Shown here: positions 14,749 through 22,924 of the stretch, in pieces
Layout: every line of letters starts with the position of its first letter
How positions within the stretch are numbered: the first letter of the stretch is position 1
From: Gammaproteobacteria bacterium
GTDB lineage: Bacteria; Pseudomonadota; Gammaproteobacteria; HyVt-429
Direction: 5' to 3'
DNA length: 52,762 nucleotides
NCBI GenBank assembly: GCA_022340345.1
Contig: JAJDOE010000086.1
Span: forward strand, 1 to 52,762
Notes under the pieces: generated by a model
The model's input: the letters and a program-made list of their open reading frames with translations, nothing else
Told to the model about the DNA's origin: nothing
Database searches by the model: none
Program-made: the position numbers and the translations under genes

Positions 14749-17433
14749 ATGCCCCCTGTGAAGATTGGCGAGACCCTCAATCACTACCAAATCACCGGCA
14801 AGCTCGGAGCCGGAGGTATGGGCGAGGTGTTCGCCGCGCGGGACAGCCAACTGGATCGCGAGGTGGCGATCAAGATCCTGCCACCGGAGCTGGCCGCGGA
14901 CGAGACCCGCCGCGCGCGCTTCGAACGCGAGGCAAAGGCGATCGCGGCCCTCAGCCACCCCAACATCGTCACCATCTATTCCATCGAGCGCGACGGTGAT
15001 ACCAGCTTCCTAACCATGGAGCTGGTGCACGGCCAGATGCTTTCGGAGGCGATACCCGCGCGGGGTTTCCCGCTGAGCAAGTTCTTCGAGTACTCGGTGC
15101 CCCTGGCGGATGCGATCAGCACCGCGCATCGCCAGGGCATCCTGCACCGGGACCTGAAACCCGACAACGTCATGATTACCCCGGAGGGACGCCTCAAGGT
15201 CCTCGATTTTGGCCTGGCAAAACTGGTGGGTCCGGCAGAGGAGGTCAGCGAAAGCGAGGCGCCCACCTTGACGCACCTTACGGAGGAGGGCGTAGTGATG
15301 GGCACGGTGGCCTACATGTCACCGGAGGCCATCGAGGGAAAGGCGGTGGACCACCGCTCGGACATCTTTTCCCTGGGCATCGTGCTGTACGAAATGGCCA
15401 CCGCAAACCGGCCGTTCAAGGGCGACACCCGCGCCTCGCTGATGACTTCCATTTTGCGCGACGAGCCGGTACCGGCGCCGAAGGTCAATCCGGACCTGCC
15501 CCGGGACCTGGGGCGGATAATCAAATTGTGCCTGACCAAGGACCCGGAGTACCGGTTCCAGAGCGCCCAGGACATCCGCACCGAACTGGGCGAGATGCGC
15601 CGCGAGTGGGAAAGTGGCGAGATCCGGCCAACAGGTGTGCTGGCCAGTGCAGGCGCGGCGACCGGAAAAGAAAAACTCTTCCGCTACGGGACGCTGGGTA
15701 CCGCGCTGGCGGCCGTGGTGTTTTCCGGGCTGGTCTGGCTATCCGGCCAGGACGAGGAAGAAACGCCGTCGCTGGCTACTGCGGGTGTGTTCACCCAGCT
15801 CACCGACAAGCCAGGAGCGGAATCGCTGCCGACGCTTTCCGCGGATGGCAGTACCATGGCGTTTGTGGCGCGGACCGGGCCAAAAAACCTCGATATCTTT
15901 TACCAGCACACCAGCGGCAGCAATGCCGTCAATATCACGAAAGATTCCCCGGTGGATGACACCCAGCCGGCGTTTTCGCCGGACGGAAAACGAATCGCAT
16001 TTCGTTCCGAGCGGGACGGGGGCGGCATTTTTCTCATGGGCATCCTGGGCGAATCCGTGGTGCGGCTGACAGACTTCGGTTCCCGTCCCGCGTGGTCGCC
16101 GGACGGCCAAAAGATCGCATTCGAAACCGAGAACTGGGTGTCGGTCGAGGACCGCAACAACACCAGCGAGCTCTGGGTGGTGGACGTGAAATCGCGACAG
16201 ACCACGAGGATTTCCGAAGGCGACGTCGTCGAACCCGCCTGGTCGCCGAACGGTCATCGGATCGCCTACTGGGGCCTTCCCGCCGGGGGCGGAGGACAAC
16301 GCGACATCTGGACCATCCCCGCCGGCGGCGGCCCACCGGTGGCGGTAACCCGGGGCGGCAACTTCGACTGGAATCCACGCTGGTCGCCGGACGGGCGCTA
16401 CCTGTATTTCGCCAGTGACCGGGGCGGCAGTGGCAATATCTGGCGGGTACGAATCGATGAGACCAGCGGCAAGGTGCAGGGCTCACCTCAGCCGGTAACC
16501 CGCGGTGTCGGCGCCCAGAGCCACTCCCCGACCCTTTCGAAAGATGAAAAGCGGCTGGTATACGTCTCCGAAAGCCGCAGGAATAAACTGTTCTCGGTGG
16601 CCTTCGATCCGGCTGCCTGGCGCGTAGTCGGAAATCCGGAATGGATTCTGCGTAGTGCCAGTTTCGGCCAGGGGCGGGCGTTCTCCCCGGACGGGGAGTG
16701 GCTTGTGTATTCCGCCTTCCGCGGACAGGAGGATTTGTTTATCAGCCGCCCGGATGGCAGTGGCCGACGTCGGCTCACCAACGATGCCGCCAAGGACCGG
16801 GGGCCGGTGTGGTCCCGGGACGGCAAGCAAATCTGGTTCTACTCGGATCGCAACGGCAGTTACGAAATCTGGAGCGTGCGGCCGGACGGGACCGGCCTGA
16901 CGCAGATCACCGACACACCCGGGGAATTTGCTACCGGCCCACGTTTCTCGCCGGACGGAAAGAAAGCGATTTACGCCTTGTCGAAGGGCACGGAAGTGCG
17001 CTACGAGAGTTTAGAACTCGAACGGCCGCTCCGCGGACAGCAAGCCGGAAAGCTGAAAATTGAAACGGAGGGGAAACTGCAGTTTAACGGTATGGATTTC
17101 TCTCCCGACGGCCGGCGCCTGATCGGGACCCTCGGGGATAACAGCAAACCCCGCGGCCTGGCGATCTTCGACCTGGAAGCCCAAAAGCTGGGGCCTCTGA
17201 TGGACTTCGGTGGCGGAGCGGTAGGTGGAGCCGTATTTGTGAACGACCGGTTTGCCCTGGTCGCTCACGAAGAGCGGCTCTACCGGTTGGACACACAAAC
17301 CGGGACGCACGAAGTCATCTTCACGGCGGAGGCGCCGATTGACAGCCTGGCGTTGTCCCCGGACAAGCGGATTCTCAGCTTTACCCAGCTCTCCACGGAG
17401 GCTGATATCTGGATGCTGAGCCGGGACGATTAG
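14749..17433 (+). CDS. membrane Ser/Thr protein kinase with PD40 beta-propeller
   Basis: An 894-residue receptor-like kinase. The catalytic domain (about 10-285) has GAGGMGEVF, the ATP-binding Lys42 (VAIK), the catalytic loop HRDLKPDN (Asp135) and DFG (Asp153), all intact. One transmembrane helix follows (about 315-333). The remainder (about 345-890) is a WD40-like PD40/TolB propeller with repeated FSPDG or WSPDG motifs. The kinase is cytoplasmic and the propeller should be periplasmic, probably the sensing part. The ATG at 14749 gives the usual short lead into the glycine loop. A 95-base near-copy of its middle lies at 10805-10899. It appears monocistronic; ligand and substrates are unknown. 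Confidence 0.92.
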   Translation: MPPVKIGETLNHYQITGKLGAGGMGEVFAARDSQLDREVAIKILPPELAADETRRARFEREAKAIAALSHPNIVTIYSIERDGDTSFLTMELVHGQMLSEAIPARGFPLSKFFEYSVPLADAISTAHRQGILHRDLKPDNVMITPEGRLKVLDFGLAKLVGPAEEVSESEAPTLTHLTEEGVVMGTVAYMSPEAIEGKAVDHRSDIFSLGIVLYEMATANRPFKGDTRASLMTSILRDEPVPAPKVNPDLPRDLGRIIKLCLTKDPEYRFQSAQDIRTELGEMRREWESGEIRPTGVLASAGAATGKEKLFRYGTLGTALAAVVFSGLVWLSGQDEEETPSLATAGVFTQLTDKPGAESLPTLSADGSTMAFVARTGPKNLDIFYQHTSGSNAVNITKDSPVDDTQPAFSPDGKRIAFRSERDGGGIFLMGILGESVVRLTDFGSRPAWSPDGQKIAFETENWVSVEDRNNTSELWVVDVKSRQTTRISEGDVVEPAWSPNGHRIAYWGLPAGGGGQRDIWTIPAGGGPPVAVTRGGNFDWNPRWSPDGRYLYFASDRGGSGNIWRVRIDETSGKVQGSPQPVTRGVGAQSHSPTLSKDEKRLVYVSESRRNKLFSVAFDPAAWRVVGNPEWILRSASFGQGRAFSPDGEWLVYSAFRGQEDLFISRPDGSGRRRLTNDAAKDRGPVWSRDGKQIWFYSDRNGSYEIWSVRPDGTGLTQITDTPGEFATGPRFSPDGKKAIYALSKGTEVRYESLELERPLRGQQAGKLKIETEGKLQFNGMDFSPDGRRLIGTLGDNSKPRGLAIFDLEAQKLGPLMDFGGGAVGGAVFVNDRFALVAHEERLYRLDTQTGTHEVIFTAEAPIDSLALSPDKRILSFTQLSTEADIWMLSRDD

Positions 17434-17452
17434 TCCGGCCCGGGTGTTTCGG

Positions 17453-17536
17453 TCAGCCGGAAGTTCTTCCGCGGAAGAGACGCTGCGGAAAATCCGGGTG
17501 ATCCACGACCCGCTCGCTAATCAATCGTTCCTTCAT
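17453..17536 (-). CDS. possible 27-residue ORF with strong ribosome site
   Basis: On the minus strand an ATG at 17536 is preceded by GGGAGAAACC, a good ribosome site, and opens a 27-codon frame ending in TGA at 17453. The product begins MKERLISERV and ends FRGRTSG. It lies 71 bases downstream of the glycosyltransferase gene on the same strand. I recognise no family; the 14-bp palindrome at 17465-17478 lies within it. It may be a small peptide, a leader or chance. Confidence 0.25.
   Translation of the reverse strand: MKERLISERVVDHPDFPQRLFRGRTSG
17465..17478. repeat. 14-bp perfect palindrome in convergent gap
   Basis: TCTTCCGCGGAAGA is fully self-complementary and lies between the convergent propeller kinase and glycosyltransferase genes. 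It could be a weak hairpin in either transcript or a protein-binding site. Confidence 0.35.
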
Positions 17537-17554
17537 GGTTTCTCCCGTCTTTTC

Positions 17555-17574
17555 CGGCCGCCGCCGATTTTTTT
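17555..17574 (+). terminator. terminator candidate, short stem with seven T
   Basis: CGGC-cgcc-GCCG followed by A and seven T reads on the plus strand, about 120 bases after the kinase stop. The stem is only four base pairs, so it is a weak candidate. Confidence 0.3.
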
Positions 17575-17607
17575 GGCTCTAACGTGGGGATTTGCTGGCG
17601 GGGAATT

Positions 17608-18549
17608 TCAGCCCTGAGCGCGGTTGAGGGGATACCAGTGACGCTCGAGTTGGAAGGCATTCTTCTCCAGGCATCGGCGCAACACCGGTCCGGAGAGATC
17701 TACACCGAACAGACGCGGCAGGCGGGCCTTGCGATCTACCAGTCTCCCAAGCCAGTGCAATTGGTCCATGCGGCGCCGCAGGCGCTGGTCGTCTGCATCC
17801 ATCGCGCTTTGGACGCGCCGCATTTCCTGTTGATAGGTCTCCCGCCCAACGATGCTGCGATTGGTTCCATAGAACGAGAAGCCGCCAAGTATTGCCTGCA
17901 CGGTGACCAATTCCGCCTCGCGCGCAAAGCGTGTCCAAAGCTCGTAATCACCCGCGAAATCGATACGGGTATCGAGACCGCCGGCGGTCTCCCACAGGCC
18001 GCGCCGCCAGAAGGTACTCTCCTGCTGGACCATGGGCAGATGTCTCTGATCGCACAGGCCCGCCCGGATCAGCCGGCGGGGCCAGGGCCGGCAACGCCCG
18101 ACGGCGACGATCGCACCGCCCTGCATGACCGTGGGGATACCCGTTATCCATTGGATATCGGGATGCCTGGAAAAGATGTGTGCCACCAGCGCCAGGGTCC
18201 AGGGCAGGTAAATGTCGTCGCTGTTGAGCCAGGCCAGGATGTCGCCCCGGCATCGCGACATTCCTTCGTTGATTGACACATATTGGCCTCTGCGTTCCGG
18301 GCTGCGGATGACGTCAATTTCTCCTTCGAATGCGTCCAGGATTTGCGGGCTGTCGTCGGTGCTTGCATCGTCTACCACTACGTATTGCAGCCCGGGATAA
18401 CGTTGGCCGAGTACCGAGCGCAGGGTGCGCTCCAGTGTCTTCCCGTGGTTGAAATTGGGCGTAACCACCGAAATTGACGGCAAATCCGGAGGCAGCGCGA
18501 TTTCCATTGCGCCTGGCCAGGCGCTCAGGTTGATCGGGATCTCATTCAT
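17608..18549 (-). CDS. family 2 glycosyltransferase
   Basis: A 313-residue GT-A fold protein. ISVVTPNFNHGKTLERTLRS (from about residue 26) opens the nucleotide-sugar domain, VVVDDAS follows, and the metal-binding DxD-like motif is LNSDD (about 107-111). Later WTRFAREAE resembles the acceptor region of GT2 enzymes. It should transfer one sugar from an activated nucleotide sugar to a growing surface glycan on the cytoplasmic side; donor and acceptor are unknown. Its ATG overlaps the stop of the pyruvyl transferase-like gene (ATGA), so the two are translationally coupled. No membrane helix is seen. Confidence 0.88.
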   Translation of the reverse strand: MNEIPINLSAWPGAMEIALPPDLPSISVVTPNFNHGKTLERTLRSVLGQRYPGLQYVVVDDASTDDSPQILDAFEGEIDVIRSPERRGQYVSINEGMSRCRGDILAWLNSDDIYLPWTLALVAHIFSRHPDIQWITGIPTVMQGGAIVAVGRCRPWPRRLIRAGLCDQRHLPMVQQESTFWRRGLWETAGGLDTRIDFAGDYELWTRFAREAELVTVQAILGGFSFYGTNRSIVGRETYQQEMRRVQSAMDADDQRLRRRMDQLHWLGRLVDRKARLPRLFGVDLSGPVLRRCLEKNAFQLERHWYPLNRAQG

Positions 18550-19433
18550 TTTTCATGGTTGTCCATGGCGGCAAGCACGCTTTGACCGAACTCGGTGTTG
18601 CGTCTGCGGCAGTCCTCCAGGAAACCCACCGGCGCCGCCACACCCGGGAGCAGTCTCCGCCAGTTGTCCGCGTTCGCCGCTGGCAACTCCACCGGCATCA
18701 GGGCGAACTTGGTGCACCAGGGTTCGTAGAGAACGACGCGACGTCCGAGCAGTAGTCCCCAGTACGCACCGTGATAACTATTGGTGAGAATCGATTCACC
18801 GCTGCCGAGAAAAGAAAGCAGCGATTCCAGTGGCGTGTCCCCAAGGTTCCCGCGCCGCGGTCCGTTGATCGGGATGCTATCCAGCACGGACTGTTCGTAC
18901 ACCACGTGTTCGTGGCGTATCGGGTAGCGGCCGTCGAAGGCGGGATGCAAACAGCTGGGGCAGGGAACGTACTGCACGTGTTCCGCGCCGGCCAGATCCG
19001 GCGACTGGTCACGCAGGCCACACAGGCTGAAGGTCTTGGGCGGATAGTCCTGGAGATAGGACGCCAGGGAATCCCGCCAGTGACCGGCAGTTCCGGACCG
19101 GTAGCGGAATTCCGGAACGTCGTCGTGATGGTGGCCGATACCCCAGGCGACCAGGCGGTTGCCACGTTCATGCAAAGGAACGATAACCTCGTTCCAGCAC
19201 CACGGGTTCAAAAGTCCGCCGCCACCGAGAATGACCCAGCTGTCGCGCAAGCCGCGAACGCGACGGTCGGTGAGGGACATGTGGAGGGCTCGAGGACGTA
19301 CGCCGCGATGCGCAAGGAAGGCCAGCGGCGTGCAATACCGATCACCGAGGTTGTGGTTGTGCTGATGGTGCAGGCTGTAGACGTCTGGAGCCGTTGACCC
19401 GAGCAGCGCAGCGAGACGGTCAAGCAGGCGCAT
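18546..19433 (-). CDS. polysaccharide pyruvyl transferase-like protein
   Basis: A 295-residue protein matching the CsaB/ExoV-type polysaccharide pyruvyl transferase fold: HNHNLGDRYCTPLAF near the N terminus, WVILGGGGLLNPW (about 68-80) and the conserved LTNSYHGAYWGLLLGRRVV segment (about 218-236). Family members add ketal-linked pyruvate from phosphoenolpyruvate to sugars of envelope polysaccharides, though many homologues are uncharacterised. The ATG at 19433 (MRLLDRLAALLG) is used because upstream translation is not conserved-looking; the ribosome site is weak. It heads a two-gene operon with the GT2 gene, suggesting modification of one glycan. Confidence 0.82.
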   Translation of the reverse strand: MRLLDRLAALLGSTAPDVYSLHHQHNHNLGDRYCTPLAFLAHRGVRPRALHMSLTDRRVRGLRDSWVILGGGGLLNPWCWNEVIVPLHERGNRLVAWGIGHHHDDVPEFRYRSGTAGHWRDSLASYLQDYPPKTFSLCGLRDQSPDLAGAEHVQYVPCPSCLHPAFDGRYPIRHEHVVYEQSVLDSIPINGPRRGNLGDTPLESLLSFLGSGESILTNSYHGAYWGLLLGRRVVLYEPWCTKFALMPVELPAANADNWRRLLPGVAAPVGFLEDCRRRNTEFGQSVLAAMDNHEK

Positions 19434-19580
19434 GGATGGCGGTGCGTGGTGATCGCATTCGTTTCGCAGTGTAGCGCCAAAGCAGGACTTACCGCACTGC
19501 CCCGGGTCGGGACGATTCCGGCAGGCGGCTCCGTATCCGCGGGGCGAACCCACATTGGCCCGCGGGAAATGGGTTGCGAG

Positions 19581-19594
19581 CCCGCTATTGCGGG
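19581..19594. promoter_or_regulatory. inverted repeat in divergent region
   Basis: CCCGC-tatt-GCGGG lies in the 250-base region between the pyruvyl transferase-like gene and the divergent DUF1254 gene. It is a possible operator or leader hairpin. A TTGACG at 19612-19617 resembles a -35 box, but no matching -10 was found. Confidence 0.25.
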
Positions 19595-19683
19595 AGGTTG
19601 CCTCGTGCAAATTGACGTAGTATGGCGCTCCGAGCTTTTCGAAAACCCTTTCTTCACCCTCTTTCTCGTCGCGGAAATGACAA

Positions 19684-20904
19684 GTGACTTCTCCTGTTGA
19701 TATTGCAGCGGATGTTTACGTGTGGGGGCTCCCGCTCGTGGTCATGCACCGAACCCGGGCCCTGCAATGTGGAATGAAGGGAGAGGGGGTGTTACGACAC
19801 CGCGATCAGCTGGCGGACGCCAGTTCGCGCGCCGTCGTTGCGCCAAACAATGACACCCTGTACTCCTCCGGCTGGTTCGATCTTTGCTTCGGTGACCTGC
19901 AACTGGAAGTGCCGGCCATGGATGAACCTGGCCGGTACTGGTCCGTGATGCTGCTCGATGCCTTTACGCATGTGAACTATGTCAGCCGACGGGAATACGG
20001 CGTAGGTGGAGCGTCGGTGCGGCTGACCTACGATCCGGACACGGAGCACGATCCCGAAAACCGGCCCGACCGGATTGCCATCGGCACACCCACGGTCTGG
20101 GTGCTGGTTCGAACCCTGGTGGACGGACCGGAAGATCTCGCGCGCGCCCAGGCGATACAGCAATCCTTTAACGTGGTTACGCCACCGGATCACCCCACCG
20201 GCCGACTGGAATGGCCGCCGGGACGTCCGGACCGGGTGGCTGCCGCGGGAGCGGCGTTTTTTGACGAACTTCGGCAAGCCCTGCAGATCGAGCCACCGGC
20301 GGCCTGGCATCCGCAACTCACGGCAGAGCAGCAGGATCTTCTGGACAACGGCGCCGATCCGGAGGACCTGGCCGCTGGTGTGATGCTGGGAAATATTCGA
20401 GTACGGTCGCTTGGGTTCGGCGCCTACCAAACCCGCAACGGCTGGAGAACCCGTTCCAAGGGAACCCAGTTTGGCGACGACGTCACGTCCCGGGCGGCGA
20501 GCGCCCAGATGGGGCTCGGCGGCCACCATCGCATCGAGAACAGCAGCTACTCGGCACAGTTGGATAACCGGGACGAGCCGCTGGATGGAAGTCACCCGCT
20601 TACGCTGCATTTCCCGCCGGGAGAGGAGCCTCCGGCCGGCGCGTTCTGGTCACTCACGGTATATGGGCCGGACCGGTTCTTCTATGACAACCCGCTCAAT
20701 CGCTACAGCCTGGGGGATCGCACGCCGGGGCTGAAGCGGGATGCCGACGGATTGAAGATCACCATCGGCGGTGACCAGCCGGACGACACCAGCAACTGGT
20801 TGCCGGCGCCTTCCGGTTCCTACCAGCTTGGTCTTCGGATCTATGAAGGCCGGCAGGACGTGGTCGATGCCAGCTGGTTCCCGCCACCCCTGGAGCGGGC
20901 CTGA
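19684..20904 (+). CDS. DUF1254/DUF1214 domain protein
   Basis: A 406-residue protein with the two domains usually paired in this family. An N-terminal DUF1254 region (about 5-130) has VYVWGLPLVVMHR, APNNDTLYSSGWFDL and GRYWSVMLLDAFTHV. A C-terminal DUF1214 region (about 290-402) has FPPGEEPPAGAFWSLTVYG and the ending QLGLRIYEG. The biochemical role of the family is not established. The start is GTG at 19684; a nearby ATG at 19677 is out of frame. No signal peptide is seen, so this copy appears cytosolic. The DUF1499 gene follows 39 bases later on the same strand and may be co-transcribed. Confidence 0.85.
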   Translation: MTSPVDIAADVYVWGLPLVVMHRTRALQCGMKGEGVLRHRDQLADASSRAVVAPNNDTLYSSGWFDLCFGDLQLEVPAMDEPGRYWSVMLLDAFTHVNYVSRREYGVGGASVRLTYDPDTEHDPENRPDRIAIGTPTVWVLVRTLVDGPEDLARAQAIQQSFNVVTPPDHPTGRLEWPPGRPDRVAAAGAAFFDELRQALQIEPPAAWHPQLTAEQQDLLDNGADPEDLAAGVMLGNIRVRSLGFGAYQTRNGWRTRSKGTQFGDDVTSRAASAQMGLGGHHRIENSSYSAQLDNRDEPLDGSHPLTLHFPPGEEPPAGAFWSLTVYGPDRFFYDNPLNRYSLGDRTPGLKRDADGLKITIGGDQPDDTSNWLPAPSGSYQLGLRIYEGRQDVVDASWFPPPLERA

Positions 20905-20943
20905 CCGAACGCGGATCCGGCTCAGGCTATTGCGGAGAAGAAC

Positions 20944-21657
20944 ATGAAGATTTTTCAATGGCTGGTGGTTTCGCTGAGCATGGTTGGCGTGCTGCTGGTT
21001 GTCGTCGCCGGACCGGCGACACGGGCAGATGTGTGGAGCCTGGCCACGGCGTTCCAGTTGCTGCGCTGGGGTGCCTGGCTGGGCGCGGCCGGCGCCGCGG
21101 GTTGCCTGCTGGCATTGGTGGTTTCGCCAAAACAGCGGCGGGCGACGGCACTGCTTGTGCCGGCGTTTCTCGCCGGCCTGCTGGCCTTCGCGGTTCCCGC
21201 CGCCTGGCGTGCCGAGGCGAGACGGGTCCCGCCGATCCACGACATCAGTACCGATACCGCGAATCCACCCGGGTTCCGCGCCATCCTGCCCCTGCGGGCC
21301 GGGGCCCCGAATCCGGCGGAGTACGGCGGCGAGAAGATCGCCGCCCAGCAGCGCACGGCCTATCCACAGATCCAGCCACTGGTGCTGACCATGGAGCGGG
21401 CGGCATGTTATTCGCGTGCGCTTTCGGCGGCCCGTGCCATGGGCTGGGAGCTGGTGGCCGAGGAACCGGATTCCGGTCGCATCGAGGCGACCGCGACCAC
21501 CCTGTGGTTTGGCTTCAAGGACGACGTGGTGATCCGCCTTGCGCAGAGCGACCAGAGTTGCCGGGTCGATGTGCGATCGGTATCCCGGGTCGGGCGCAGC
21601 GACGTGGGTGCGAACGCGCGGCGAATTCGTGCCTACCTGGAGCGGCTCGCGGACTGA
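20944..21657 (+). CDS. DUF1499 membrane protein
   Basis: A 237-residue protein with three hydrophobic segments in the first 85 residues, then a soluble DUF1499 domain (about 90-235). The family pattern is visible in YPQIQPLVL, AARAMGWELVAEEP, RIEATATTLWFGFKDDVVIR and VDVRSVSRVGRSDVGANARR. Function is unknown. AAGAAC precedes the ATG at 20944. It follows the DUF1254 gene closely, and a strong hairpin begins three bases after its stop codon. Confidence 0.85.
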   Translation: MKIFQWLVVSLSMVGVLLVVVAGPATRADVWSLATAFQLLRWGAWLGAAGAAGCLLALVVSPKQRRATALLVPAFLAGLLAFAVPAAWRAEARRVPPIHDISTDTANPPGFRAILPLRAGAPNPAEYGGEKIAAQQRTAYPQIQPLVLTMERAACYSRALSAARAMGWELVAEEPDSGRIEATATTLWFGFKDDVVIRLAQSDQSCRVDVRSVSRVGRSDVGANARRIRAYLERLAD

Positions 21658-21659
21658 AA

Positions 21660-21675
21660 CCCCGGCTACCCGGGG
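21660..21675. terminator. hairpin in convergent gap, no T-tract
   Basis: CCCCGG-ctac-CCGGGG is a perfect 6-bp GC stem starting three bases after the DUF1499 stop. No T-run follows, but the position suits a terminator or mRNA 3'-end structure. Confidence 0.35.
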
Positions 21676-21723
21676 CTGCCGCGGAGCCACACCGCCGGTG
21701 GCGCGGGCATTGTCCGGCCCGTC

Positions 21724-22179
21724 TCAGCGGTCATCGGCGTACTCCTGTTCGGCCTTCTTCCAGGCCTCCTGAAGAGCGCCATAGGCGTCCGAGAATCCCT
21801 TGTTCATGTGCGCCCAGGCGCCCGCGGAGCTTTGCTTCAGGCTGCCGTACCACACCGCCAGTTTGAGCCGCTGTTCGCGCAAGGCACGCAGGCTTTGCCG
21901 CGCCTGCTCGCGTGCCGCCCGATCCATCTGGTCCCATTGGCTGTCGACGCGGGTTTCCAGCTTGTCCATGCGCTTATCCAGGGCGGACAGGGCGTCACGG
22001 CTGGTTTTGAGGGCCTGGTCGCGCTGATTGGCACCGTAGTGTTTGAGGGTTTCCGCCAGCTCCTGTGATTCCTGTCTGACGTCCTCCAGCGTGGTTTTGT
22101 CGCCTTCATCGGCGGCGGCAACGGCGAGGCCGGAGGCCGCAATGATTGCCAGGGCTGCGATATAGGTCCGTAAATACAT
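21724..22179 (-). CDS. exported coiled-coil protein of unknown function
   Basis: A 151-residue protein with a signal peptide (MYLRTYIAALAIIAASGLAVAA, cleavage near residue 22) followed by an almost entirely helical, charged region (25-145), probably coiled coil, with heptad-like runs such as LDKRMDKLETRVDSQWDQM. It should be periplasmic. I cannot assign a function. The ATG at 22179 is strongly supported by CAGGAGAG immediately upstream; the open frame beyond it reads back into the divergent MarR gene. It shares its 118-base upstream region with that MarR-type regulator, which might control it. Confidence 0.75.
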   Translation of the reverse strand: MYLRTYIAALAIIAASGLAVAAADEGDKTTLEDVRQESQELAETLKHYGANQRDQALKTSRDALSALDKRMDKLETRVDSQWDQMDRAAREQARQSLRALREQRLKLAVWYGSLKQSSAGAWAHMNKGFSDAYGALQEAWKKAEQEYADDR

Positions 22180-22279
22180 CTCTCTCCTGTTTTTGCTGCG
22201 TGGCGGCGCTGGCCGGTGCGCAGCGCCGTAGTCACGGAGGTAAAAGGGACGCGCACCTGGATGTCCGGCGGGCGGCGAG

Positions 22280-22308
22280 TTGCCGCGGTGCACGATAATG
22301 GTTAGTAT
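22280..22308 (+). promoter_or_regulatory. possible promoter of the MarR gene
   Basis: TTGCCG (22280-22285) and TAGTAT (22303-22308) are spaced by 17 bases, each matching four of six consensus positions. The palindrome at 22307-22323 would overlap the -10 and start point. If this is the promoter, translation must begin at or after 22322. Confidence 0.25.
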
Positions 22309-22867
22309 GCGAAACATTCGTATGCAAAGCAAATCGACAGAAAGTCGCGGCTCGCAGGCCCGCCCCTTGCCCGGATACCAGGATGACATCCTGCGGTCCC
22401 TGCGACGCATCATGCGCGCCGTGGATTTGTACAGCCGCCGGTTGATCACCGAGTACGGCCTCAGCGGTCCGCAGTTGCTGTGCCTGCGCCAACTCGACAA
22501 CCCGGCCGGCATGCTCACTGGTGAGCTGGCCCGGGCCATGAGCCTGAGCCCGGCTACCGTCAGCGGCATCCTGGACCGGCTGGAAGCGCAGGAATTTCTG
22601 ATCCGTGAGCGACAGCAGGACGACAAGCGCCGGGTGCGCGTACGGCTCACGCCGCGGGGCCGGCGCATGGTGCGTAAGGCGCCGCCGCCGCTGGAGCACG
22701 GCTTCCTGGAGAAGCTGAACGCCCTGCCGGTGCGCCGCCAGGCACAGATTCAGGACTCCCTCTCGTCGCTGGTCGAAATGATGTCCGCCGGCGATCTGGA
22801 TGCGGCGCCGTTACTGATCACTGCGGGAGTCGACTCCGGGCGCGGGCCCGGGCGAGGTCGGGTCTAA
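22298..22867 (+). CDS. MarR-family transcriptional regulator
   Basis: A 189-residue regulator from the first ATG, with the MarR winged helix region at about 30-145: ILRSLRRIMRAVDLYSRRL, LTGELARAMSLSPATVSGIL (recognition helix) and the wing DDKRRVRVRLTPRGRRM. These proteins bind palindromic DNA as dimers and usually repress a neighbouring operon until a ligand binds. The start is uncertain: ATGs at 22298, 22307 and 22322 are all in frame without a clear ribosome site, and 22322 would fit the possible promoter and operator. It lies 57 bases before the NAGGN genes on the same strand, so it may regulate that operon or the divergent exported protein. Confidence 0.85.
   Translation: MVSMRNIRMQSKSTESRGSQARPLPGYQDDILRSLRRIMRAVDLYSRRLITEYGLSGPQLLCLRQLDNPAGMLTGELARAMSLSPATVSGILDRLEAQEFLIRERQQDDKRRVRVRLTPRGRRMVRKAPPPLEHGFLEKLNALPVRRQAQIQDSLSSLVEMMSAGDLDAAPLLITAGVDSGRGPGRGRV
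22307..22323. promoter_or_regulatory. imperfect palindrome at the MarR gene start, possible operator
   Basis: ATGCGAA-aca-TTCGTAT pairs at six of seven positions. The size is typical of MarR-dimer operators, and it sits at the 5' end of the MarR gene, suggesting autoregulation. Confidence 0.35.
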
Positions 22868-22924
22868 AACCGCGGTTCGTTTGTCTTTCATTTTCAGAAA
22901 ATTTCGGGAGGTCCAGGTACCGAC

